A stretch of DNA of 64,000 nucleotides from Quillaja saponaria (Eukaryota; Streptophyta; Magnoliopsida; Fabales; Quillajaceae). This document shows positions 47,901 through 59,900 of this stretch, one piece after another. The notes beneath the pieces are model-generated. The model had not been told where the DNA came from. It saw only the letters and a list, made by a program, of their open reading frames with translations, and searched no databases. Position numbers and translations under genes: made by a program. Position 1 is the stretch's first letter, and every line of letters begins with the position of its first letter. The stretch spans positions 20,148,350 through 20,212,349 of the forward strand of contig CM055608.1 in the NCBI GenBank assembly GCA_029379385.1, read 5' to 3'.

Positions 47901-50900
47901 GAAACAAATGAGAAGGACAACACACAAGAGAATCGTAAGAAAGGAACTTCTTTATTGAATGCTTGAATTGCTTACAATTTCTGGATGCCTTCCAAATGAA
48001 GTTCCTAGGCCTATTTATACTATTCCACCTCCTCAACCGACGGTGGAGATTGATTACATCCAACTGTTTATAATAGCCATCTAGAACTCTCCTACAAAAT
48101 ATCTTAGATATTTTACATGTGACAATAATTATCTAGACTCTTTACAATGTTCCAGAGTGTTCTTCATATTCTTGAGTCTTCCAGGCTCTTGTAGAATCTT
48201 CTAGAACCTTCTAGAAAGCTCTGGAACCTTGTAGAGTGTGACATTCTCCCCCACCTATTCTGGCGACGGCCTCGTCGTGACCTCCCCTCGAAATTTAGCA
48301 ATCTTGTCCCTGAATTGCCATAAAGAATCTGCATGCTCCCAGCTCGCCTCGCTATCTGGTTGTCCTTTCCATTTGACCAAATACTCCACATAGCTTGGTA
48401 TGGCACCACGCTTTGGAATAACTCGATGAGCGAGAATGTAATCTACCTCTTTGTCAAATGAAGTAGTAATAGAGGTTGGAGCCCTCTTGGATTCATTCCT
48501 ACTAAGGTCCTTTGTGTCCGGATGATAAGGTTTTAAAAGACTTACATGGAAGACAGGATGAAGGTGAATGTTTGGAGGCAACTCCAATCGATATGATACT
48601 TTACCAATCCTCTTGACAATCGGGAATGGTCCCTCGTATCGTCGTGCTAGCCCTTTGTGAAGCTTCTTAAACCATTTTACTTGATGTGGGAGAAGCTTCA
48701 CCATGACAAGGTCACCTTCTCTAAACTCCAAATGCCTCATCTTTTGATCAGCCCATTTCCTCATCTTCTTAGCCGCCTTGGCTAGATATGATTTTGCCAT
48801 GTCTGCTTGTTCATGCCATCCTTTGGCAAATTTATAAGCTGCAGGACTCTTGCCGGTATAACCAGTAGCAAGAGTAGTCTGTGTGAATGGTTGTTGCCCT
48901 GTGGCAAGCTCAAATGGGCTATGATTTGTGGACTCGCTTCGTTGCAAATTATAGGAAAACTGAGCAACATCAAGCAACTTTGCCCAATCTTTTTGATTAG
49001 CACTGACATAGTGCCTCAAATATAACTCCAGCAAGGCATTCACTCGTTCAGTTTGGCCATCGGTCTGTGGGTGAAAGCTTGTCGAGAAATTCAAATCTGA
49101 CCCCAAGATCTTGAAGAGTTCTGACCAAAATCGTCCTGTGAAGCGAGCGTCTCGATCACTAATGATAGATTTGGGAACTCCCCAATATTTTACTACATGC
49201 TTGAAGAACAATCGGGCGGCCTCTTCAGCTGGGACTTCTTTGGATGCTGGAATGAATACCCCATACTTTGAAAATCGATCTACCACAACCATAATGGTGC
49301 CACATCCTTCTGACTTGGGTAGGCTAGTGATGAAATCCATGGAAATGCTTTCCCAAGGTCTTTCAGGAATAGGCAAAGGTTCTAGCAATCCTGCAGGTTG
49401 CTTCTGTTCGATCTTATCTTGTTGGCATACAAGACAAGTTTTTACATATAACTCTATGTCGTCCCGCATATGTGGCCAATAGTAAGCATCATCAATGAGT
49501 GCCAAAGTACGATGCATACCTGGATGTCCCGCCCATTTGGAATCATGGCACTCCTTAATCACTTCTTTCCTCAAGTTCCCCCATTTTGGAATATATAGGC
49601 GATTGCCTTTTGCAAGGAGTAGACCATCTTTACTCCAGAATCTCCTAGTCTTGCCTTGCTTTACGCATTCCATTAAAGATTTGGCAAGTTGGTCATGCTT
49701 AAGACCCTCCCTTATTTGGTCAAGCAAGGGACTTTCTGGTTGGCTTAATGCGGCCAGTTCCGCCTTTCGACTTAGTGCATCTGCCACTAAGTTAGTTTTG
49801 CCTGGCTTGTACTCCATGGCATAGTCAAATTCAGCTAGAAAGTCTTGCCACCTTGCTTGCTTTGGGGTAAGCTTCTTCTGTGTAAGGAAGTAGCTAGAAG
49901 CAACATTGTCGGTCTTCACCATGAATCTCGATCCAAGCAAATAATGCCTCCATGTCCTTAAACAATGGACAACAGCAGTCATTTCTTTTTCTTGCACCGT
50001 ATAGCGCTGCTCGGTATCATTCAATTTTCTGCTTTCGTAAGCAAGAGGATGGCCTTCTTGCATTAGCACACCTCCAATAGCAAAGTCGGATGCGTCGGTG
50101 TGTACCTCATATGGCTTAGTATGATCAGGGAGTGCTAATACTGGTTCTTCCATTATGGCCTTCTTAAGAGCTTCAAAGGCATGATTGCATTGGGTTGTCC
50201 ACACCCATGTCCTATTCTTCTTCAAGAGATCCGTTAAAGGGGCAGCTATTGATGAATAGCCCTTTATGAACCGCCGATAATAGTTTACTAAGCCAAGAAA
50301 TGATCGTAGTCAGGTACTTTCTTGGGTGGCTCCCATTCTTGGATTGCTTTGACTTTAGATTCATCCATTCGAAGCTTCCCACCACCAATCTTGTGGCCTA
50401 GGAATGTGATTTCACCCTTTGCAAATGCACATTTCTCCATTTTGACGTAAAGCTCATTTTGCTTTAGCGCTTGGAATACTTGTTGCAGATGATATGCATG
50501 CTCCTCCAGAGTTTTGCTATATACTACGATATCATCCAGACATACCACGACAAACTTATCCAAGAAAGGATGAAACACCTCATTCATAAGAGTGCAAAAT
50601 GTGGCGGGAGCATTAGTGAGACCGAAGGGCATTACCAAGAACTCAAAAGAGCCATACCTTGTAACACATGCGGTCTTTTGTTCATCACCTTCCGCAATCC
50701 GCACTTGATAATATCCTGACCTTAAATCCAACTTAGTGAACCACCGTGCATCACCAAGTTGATCGAACAAATCAGCGATTAAGGGAATAGGATACTTGTT
50801 CTTAACAGTAATCTTGTTTAGAGCCCGGTAGTCAATACATAACCGAAGCGACCCATCATGCTTCTTTTGAAATAATACTGGTGCACCATAAGGAGCTTTA

Positions 50901-53900
50901 GATGGTTGGATATAACCTGCATCCAAGAGCTCTTTGAGTTGTCTTCTAAGCTCTTCCAACTCTGGTGGAGCCATTCGATAAGGTGCCATGGCGGGAGGTT
51001 TAGCATTTGGCTCCAATTCGATCTTGTGATCGACCTCCCTCCTAGGAGGCAATTTCTTTGGTAACTCAGCTGGCATTACGTCCTTATACTCTTCAAGGAC
51101 GTTCAGAATCTTTTGAGGGAGTCCCTCAAGTTGAGAAGGAGTCATGCCTTCATTCAACTTCAAAGTTGCAAGATACGTGGGCTCTTTCCTTTTTACTCCC
51201 TTTGATAGCTGCATGGCAGACAAAGTCTTCGCCTTGATAGCTGTTTCCCTAGCCAAAGGTACCATGCATGTATTACCCTCATCCATGATGCACATGGTGT
51301 TTGCATGAGGAATTAGGAAAGCTCGGACATGATCGATAAATTCCATCCCAAGGACAATTGGAAAATCGTCCATAGGCACAACAGTCATGTTTACTGTTCC
51401 CTTCCATTCTCCAAGGCACAGCTCCACACTAGCTGTACCATAAATGGGTCGAGCCTCGGAGTTGACAGCTTTGATCCACCCTTTTTCATCTTTGAACTTA
51501 AGGCCAAGTCTTCTTGCTTCATTAACTTCAATAAAATTATGAGAAGCGCCAGTATCTAGCAGAGCTTTAGTTTTGGTACCACTTACCTCAGTCATAACGA
51601 ACATACGCCCTTTTTCTGCTTTCGGTACCTCGACTTTAGCTTTGATGGCATTCAGGAGTTGCAACGATCCCATCTTTGATTCTTGTTCAAGTGACTCCTC
51701 ATCATCCTTGATTAAAGCTGAAAGCTTGGATCTTTTTGGACATTCCATGGCTCGATGGGGACCTTCGCAAAGGAAGCAAGCTATCTTTGGCTTATCTCCC
51801 CCATTCTTGCTCCATTGGTTTGGCTTACCTTTGGAGTGAATGGGTGGTTTGGAACTTCCTTCCTTGTGATGGTCTCCCCCACCTTTGCTCTAATATCCCT
51901 TCTTGCCATCCTTCGATTTTGCGGACTCGGGCTTCTTAAATTCCACCAATGATTCAGCAACAGCTATAGCAGAAGCCAAGTCTTGCACCCCTCGTCTTTG
52001 TAGCTCTAAACGTGCCCACGGTTGTAAGCCATCAGTGAAAGAGAACAAGGCTTCTTTATCAGGCAGATCGGGGATTTCTAATAGCACCTCTGAGAATTCC
52101 TTAACATAGTCTCGCACACTCCCCTTGTGTGTAAGACGTCGTAATCTTCCACGGGCTTCCTGTTCAACATTCTTGGGATAAAATTGCTTCTTGATCTCAG
52201 CCTTGATATCTTCCCAAGTGTTGATAACACAGGTGCCCTTCTCGATGTCACCATGCCTCCTCCTCCACCATAGCATAGCAGTGTCAACAAGGTAGAGGGG
52301 AGCAGTTCGGATCTTCATGGCATCCTCCCTAATGCTACTTGCTTCAAAATATTGCTCAATACTCCACAGAAAATTCTCTAGCTCCCTTGCATTCCTTGAC
52401 CCGTTATAGTTCGTGGGTCTTGGAACATCAACCTTAGGGGTGGCTTGTGTAGTGACAACCCCTTGAGTCACAGCTAGCTTGCAAAGAAACCAATCTGCCT
52501 TGACCTCCTTGATTTCTTCCTTTATGGCAGCCACCTCAGTCAGCACCATTTCTTTAAGAGCATTAAGAGCAATTCTCCAAGAGTCGGATACAGAATTGAG
52601 AGCACCTTGCATCTCACCTTGCACTTCCTCATCGGCATTAGCAAGGTTATCGATACGTTGGTCAATCTCCTCAAATCTGTCCCTACTGTCAGCAACAGCA
52701 ATTTCCACCTTAGCAAGCCTAGACTCAAAGGATGTCAGGATGTCCCTAGAGCTAGACTTGCCTTTCTTTCCTTTCCCAGCGTTAGGATCCTTCTCCCTTT
52801 GTCGTTCGACATGCTCCATCACGTTAGTGATCTCGGATGCCATTACAGTTACGTCCCCTTCGTAACCAGGCTCTAATACCAACTGTCACGGTCTTGGAAA
52901 TTCCAACGCTCCCGTGCGGCACTTAGTCACTCAAGCCCCGTGCAAGAATGCTAAGTCAACCTAACTCGAACTCGAAACAAATGAGAAGGAAAACACACAA
53001 GAGAATCGTAAGAAAGGAACTTCTTTATTGAATGCTTGAATTGCTTACAATTTCTGGATGCCTTCCAAATGAAGTTCCTAGGCCTATTTATACTATTCCA
53101 CCTCCTCAACCGACGGTGGAGATTGATTACATCCAACTGTTTATAATAGCCATCTAGAACTCTCCTACAAAATATCTTAGATATTTTACATGTGACAATA
53201 ATTATCTAGACTCTTTACAATGTTCCAGAGTGTTCTTCATATTCTTGAGTCTTCCAGGCTCTTGTAGAATCTTCTAGAACCTTCTAGAAAGCTCTGGAAC
53301 CTTGTAGAGTGTGACATAGGCCCCTCTAATGCTCTAACACTTCAGCCCAAGTGCCTCACAACAAACCCACCTGCATGCTTGAACTTGATCCATGTTTTAC
53401 GTGAAGGGGGTGTCAATGTGATAATTCCCCACAATTTCCAATCAATTGGTATTAGGAGGAGTGACCCATATACTTAAATCTAATGTTAAACTCCACTGTA
53501 TTAGCAATGTGGGGAATTACCACATTGACATACCGTTTTCAAAGTTAGAGTGTCCTACCTGAAATATAGTCCTTTTAAAATTTGTGATTGATGGATAGCC
53601 AGGATACTGTGTATTTTTGTTCAAACTTCAAAGAGCATTTGATTGAGATGAAACTAATGCGCTTTTGAGCCTTTTTTTGGTGATATAGTTTCTTTTTTTT
53701 TTGAAGTTGGTTTTCATGCCCTTCGACTCAAACATTGTCCATGGGCTTCATTAACTTTCTATTCATTCCTCTTTACACCTAATTCAAGCCAATATCATCT
53801 CTGATTCTTGTCCAACTAAACATCAATATCATCTTTTTCTCTTGCTCAAGTCAATAAATAGTCACCTTGACATTTCTAATGACAGTAATTCTGGCAGGCT

Positions 53901-56900
53901 ATGATTCTGTGTCATAGACAGGTGTCAAAGAATGGTCAGAAAGGAGCTTCACAATAAGGAAATACCTGAATTTGACATTGTGTCATGTTTTTTATGTATG
54001 CATAGAAAAGGATAGATGGTTTTTGGTACTATGTGGAAACAATTTCATTTAGTTGTCGGCATTGTGAGCTTCAGACATCTGATAACTTTCCCTCTATTAC
54101 CAGAACTAGACGAGTTACTCTTGCAAAGTTGCAAAGTCTCATCTTTTCATTGTGAACTCTTAGCCTGATCTGCTAGGAGAGTTGCACTGAACCACGTTGG
54201 ATCAAAATTCAAAACAGGGAAAGGCTTTGTTAAGCAGTTCGTATTTGGTGATTTGTGTGTTTGAACTTTAGAGTAACAGAGAGCTGAGCAAACTACAGGG
54301 AACAAAAGCTTTTTAGAGTAACAGAAGAGATTTGATTTATGGTGATAAAGAGCGAAGATGAGAGTTTTGAGGGTCTTCTCTACTGTTGTCAGCTGTTGTA
54401 CTGATAAGCAGTTAGCCATGCATGGAATTGGGGAGAGGAATAGTTAGGGAGAGGAGACTAGGAGATTTCTGGGTTGATTTTTTGAGGTTGAAAGCTGAGA
54501 AAACTACGGGATTAAGCTCTTTAGAGTAACAGAAGAGATTTGATTTCTGGTTGTAAAGAGCGAAGATAAGAATTTCTGTACTGTTGTCCGCTGTTGTACT
54601 GATAAGCAGTTAGCCATGCATGGAATGGGGAGAGAAGACTAGGAAATTTGTCTCACACTCTCTCACTTCATAATTTACATTATAAATTCTGGTTCTTGAG
54701 AGCGGTTGGGGATAAATTTATGAAGTATATATTTTCCTTCTAGATTTAGGACTCAAAATGAAACTAATAAGTACAACTCCTAGTCTATCTTAACTTTTGA
54801 AAAAAACAAGCTCTTACAAACTTACAGAAAACCTTAGACACAATTGTGCTTATGAAAATGTACCGGAACAAACTAAAACATAAAATCATGCTTAGTCCTT
54901 GTAGAAATCACAATTGCTGCTACAGAAAACTGGCTAACACCAAGTCAAAAATCGTTTTAGCTGTGCACCTACGAAGCCTAATGTTGCATGTGGGTTTTGT
55001 GTAGAAAATGAGTAGTTGCTGAAATGTTTTACACTTTTACGAAGAGCAACTTAACCTATTTTTGTCTATTGTTGTACAATGTCAAAGATTTCTATGTTAG
55101 TCTGTGGCTAGATTTTTTTAATGCATAGACTTCTATTCAGATTTTTCACTTTCTTATACAACAGTGACTTTTAAGGTTTTGACTCATTTGGTTTTTTGAG
55201 AAGAAGGTAATGGCTGAGTAGGTTTGTAATTTGAAATTAGATTAGGCAAACTAACAAATGATTTTACTTTGTGTTTTTCTAGTTTTTGTGCAAGAACTTA
55301 TGAAATTTTGGGGTTGAAGACTTGGTCCAGGAAACCTGGCTGTTTAGAAACTTGCACATTTTCTCTCATATGGTCGGTTGGGTATGGGAATGATAGGTTG
55401 TTTGTGTGGTTTAAGGCTTGTAGGGACATCTACATGGAAGGGTTTGATTCCACATGTTCATTTTTAGATTTCATAGGCTGGCAAGGTTTTGTGGATTCTA
55501 TATAACTGAGATGAATTATCCTTTTCCCCACAGGCTCCTTCTGGTCCTTGTTTCTATACATCCTGGTGCACTTTGTGTCATCTCTTATCTTATGTTAATT
55601 CGACTTTACCTGTACTAATGCCCTTAGGCTAGTCTAGTACTTGCGAATAAATTAGAGGGAGAAAGGGTTGTAGCTTCATAGATGATAGATTACACCCATT
55701 ATCTTCATTTATATAATTAAAATAATAACACTAGTTTACCTCATCTAAACAATGACTTAACACTCAACACATACTTTAACACTGCCCCTAAAGCTAGCGC
55801 TTATATATCAATCATACCCAACTTGTTACATATATAAATAACTCTAGTAGCTCCTAAAGACTTAGTAAACAAATCATCATGCTGGTATTTTGTACTAACA
55901 TAAACAGTTTGAATAATATTTTGTTGGAGCTTCTCTCAAATAAAGTGACAATTTACTTCAATATGCTTAGTATACTCCAAGGTACTAAAACACTTTTCAA
56001 GATACTATTTGGCAAGTCTGGAAACTGAAACGATTCATGAAATGACATGGAAATGGTAAATTATTTGAAAACACATGAATACATATAATAAAACATATAT
56101 TATAGTAATTATAAGTTTCCAACATGATTAATTTAGTACATAAAATGCTCATAAATACATATCAAAGTAAATACCTTAGCATAGATATATAAATTGAAGG
56201 TAAGATAAAATTGCAATCACATTTGACCCTAATATTAAGAGCGCCTAAGAAGCTTCTATAATATATATATAAAACTATTAAACAGAAGCGAGAATATGAA
56301 GAAATCTAGAACTGAAAAATGAAAATGAGCAAAAAAAATAGCACAAAGATGTATTGAGGTTTTGCTCAATCTAGTCTACGTCCTTACTAAAAAGATCGAA
56401 AATTTTCTATTATGTTATTGGAGAAAATACAAGTGTTTTGCTTGAAAAAAATGTATTGGAACCCTAGAACTAACTGCCTTTATATGTAGGCTACAAGAAA
56501 GAAACAAATCCTAAAACAACACAACGGGTTGCTATCAGGTCATAATTATGCAAGAACATACTGATTGGTCCATTTCCTTCGTTTCGTGAATTAAAACTTA
56601 TTTTTCGAGTCACTCTCAAGTTGTAATTATCTAACGGGTCGCACCATAAAACTTTGGCCTAACTGAATACACAAGACAAAACATAACAAAATAGTTACTT
56701 AAAACAAGAATTTTACTTAACAAGAAAATTTATGTTATTTCCATGAAAGTTTATTAAAATCAATATGTTTCAAATGAAAAAATTGCACATTTCCTATGGA
56801 AACAACATCGTTTCCATTGAAATTTTACACTATATTTTTTTTAGGGGTATTTCGCTTGCATAACTATGGAAACAAAAAGATTTTCCCATTTCAGTGTAAA

Positions 56901-59900
56901 CGAAATGAATTTTAGTTTCTTGGTATGCTTAAGAAAAAACAGATTCGAAGATATTGCAGCTTCATTGTCACAAATAAGTCTCATGAGAGTTTGCATCTTA
57001 AAGCCAATTTCTTCCAATAATTGTCGCACCCATACTAATTCCAAAGTCATAATATCCATTGCCCAATACTCTGACTCAGCACTAGATCTTGCTACCACAC
57101 TCTATTTCTTATTTTTCCAGGAAACAAGATGTCCACCCAAGAAGACACAACAACCAGTAGAAGACTTCCCGTCTAACGCTGATCTAGCCCAATTTCTCAA
57201 TGTCAGTACTATCATCTCTTGTTATGAAAATATGTACCAAATGTAAGAATGACATAAGAAGCCTAGACTGGAATTGGCATTTCGATATTAAAATATGAAC
57301 CAAATGTAAGAATGACCATTTTATGGAACAGTGCCTAGAATGGAATAGTCATTCCCATAAAATGGTCATTTCTACGTTCCAAACTTGCTCTTAGGGTGCA
57401 AACTCATGAGGTTTGATCTTGATGGCTTTTGTGTTGATTAATTGTTACATAGTAAATCTATCCATAATACTTGAATATTGATAAGTGATTGAGAGATGAT
57501 TGTAAAGTTGTTAGTGTGGTAGTTGTGCAGTCTTCAAGTTTTGAACTGAGTTACGTTATGTCTTTTAAAGTAGCACCCTGAAACCTCAATTTGTGGACCT
57601 AAAGTTATTGACGAAACTTCATTTGTCCTCGTAAGCATAACATAGAATGTTTGGCTGTTAGTTCTGTCTTACTTGACTTGTTTGATGCTGGATGTACTAT
57701 TTATTGACCTCTCTCTGTCTCTCTATCTCTCTCTCATTCATGCTCTCGTTCATTCAGTAGAAAGCTAATATGTACTGTTTTTAGTACATCATATTCCGGC
57801 GTGGCATAGGAATTGACCGAACAACAGACTACTTTTTCATTCAGAAAGTGGACACGATCATTGCACATTTCTGGGCATATCTGCTAAGGCTAACAAGGTA
57901 AATAATGTTTTGGGCCAATATTTTTAAAAGTTATATTATGGTTGTTAGTCATAATTTTGAGAATTCATGATTAAAAAGTAATTTGAATTTCGAATCAGGT
58001 AATCCTTAAAATGTCTTCTAAGTCATGACCTTTACTGATTTATTGCTTGCATGATTTACAGCTAGTATCATCAGCTCAATTTTAAAAATATATCTTGCCC
58101 TGGATTCTCTTTTGTGTTTCGCATACAGCCAATATACCAAAGTAAAAACATATTGCATGTTTTCTAGGCCTGCTTTCCTTTTTCTTCTTTTTAGTGTTTC
58201 TAGGAAATGGTGCTTGCAGGCTGGAGAAGCTTTTGTCCCGAAGGTCAAAAAGACGGCACAATAAAGATCCAATGAAGAATGGTGGTATTAGCTCTGAAGC
58301 AGATCCAGACCTCTATGTTGAACGAATACGTCTTGAAAATACGGATGTGAGGTGTGGCATGGCTTCTCAGCTTCTCATTATTGCTTAACAGAAAGTGTTA
58401 CTTATAGATCATCTTTATCTATTTATCTTTAGGGGTTTTCTTGCGATCCTCAACGAGCTGAATGGTGCTATCTGCTCCTGATTGATATGGCAATTTCCAT
58501 TCAAGTGTTCAACAAATAAAGATTAAGTTTATGTCATCTGTACATGGTCATTGATTACATCATTTCAATTTCTCTTGAAATTAAATCATTCCATATAAAA
58601 TCATTTTCACCACACTTCAAGAACAGGACTGAGCGTTTTCAAGCAAATAGCCTGCCTGGATGAAGGTTTTAAACCTATGTTTGGCCTGAGTACTGGTCAT
58701 TACAGATGAGATTAAGATGTGTACGTTATACTAATGTCAAAATGCATAGGCATCAGTCAAATGATTTAAGGTTGAAAAACATTCTAATTTGGTTCAGATG
58801 TTTTAGAAACTGAAAGTAAAAGCTTCAACTATTAAAAATTCAAATAGTACTGTCTGCTGGTTTGTCCGAGAAACAGAAAATTTTTCATTCTGAGTTGGCT
58901 GTCCTGAATATTTGGTGATTGTGCCATTCATGACAATGTTCATTTTGTCTACCAGTTTTCGCAACTTGCGGAGCAAGATCACAATTCAAGAACCTACCTT
59001 TGATAGGATAATTGTTGTTTACAGGTAGCTCTCTCTCTCTCTCTCTCTCTCTCTGTGTTCAAATTGTAGTATATAAAAAATGTCTTAGAGTTTTGTGATT
59101 ATTTCTTTTTAGGACTCAGTTATACACATTTATTTTCCTTTTTAAAAAATTAATAATTTTCTATGGCAATGTTGAGCACATTGGCGTTGCCTGAGGTCAT
59201 GAGGGAAGTTGAGGGCACCTCAAGGAGGGACAAGCACATAGATGAAAATTCTTCAGATACCACCCACCTGATTAATTTCTGGGATTAATGTAACTGTTTC
59301 TAAAAACCATGACAAATTTATAGAGATCTAAGAACAAGAGTGACTCTTCAGGCAAGCCAGTACCAAATCAACAAAAGAACGGGGAATATTTGTGAAGCAT
59401 TTCAGAAACATACCAATGGCTGATATGGAAATAGTTCTCGTGAGTTACTTTATCTGCTTTTTCTGCTTTCTATCTGCTTCTCTGGGTTATACGTTTTCCA
59501 GTGTCCCCAACTGATGACTTGTTGGGAACATTTTACTTGGCAGCCAGAAAAGAAGAACCCGGGATTGACTCCAATGGACTGGGTCAACTTTCTTGTCTCT
59601 GCTGTTGTTGGGCTGGTTTGTGTCTCTAATAGTAATGAAGTTTGTTAATTGCACTCTTCTTTTACTTACAACCATCTGATTCAAATGAAGTTAATACTTT
59701 TTCTTTTACAGGTTGCCGTCATTACTTCAATTGAAATGCCTAAAGCTGATCCACGTGTCATCTTTGCTGTTCTTTCCACAGTGATTGGTTATTGTGCAAA
59801 GATATACTTCACGTTAAGTATAATACCAATGTTTTCTATTAAATGGATGTACACTTGATTACATACATACATGGATGGTTACATACAAACACAGTAGTGT

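Larger units (their letters stand above)
47811..53316 (-). mobile_element. Young Ty3/Gypsy chromovirus in DUF3754 intron 5
   Basis: A 5.5-kb LTR retrotransposon antisense to the host gene. Two 433-bp LTRs (47811-48243 and 52884-53316) differ at two positions (47886/52959 and 47918/52991). TAGG lies directly outside both ends (47807-47810, 53317-53320), a 4-bp duplication. The primer binding site next to the 5' LTR reads TGGTATTAGAGCC on the minus strand (52881-52869), matching initiator tRNA-Met with one change. The purine tract AGGTGGGGGAGAA lies at 48256-48244. The single gag-pol frame has protease, RT, RNase H, integrase and a chromodomain. The small size and short LTRs suggest a Reina- or Galadriel-like lineage. 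One in-frame stop and one frameshift interrupt the coding region. Confidence 0.95.

Noticed and set aside
48807..52876. Several plus-strand ORFs of 60-128 codons (for example 49111-49482, 49495-49824, 52479-52865)
   Set aside because: They are the reverse strand of the chromovirus gag-pol; no protein family is recognisable in them.
47878..53136. Two near-identical 61-codon minus-strand ORFs at 47878-48063 and 52951-53136
   Set aside because: They lie inside the two LTRs; identity comes from the LTR duplication, not from a conserved gene.
58341..58346. Donor at GAT|GTGAGG for DUF3754 exon 7
   Set aside because: It would put exon 8 out of frame; the donor five bases later (58351/58352) restores the conserved FRNL...EPTFDR block.
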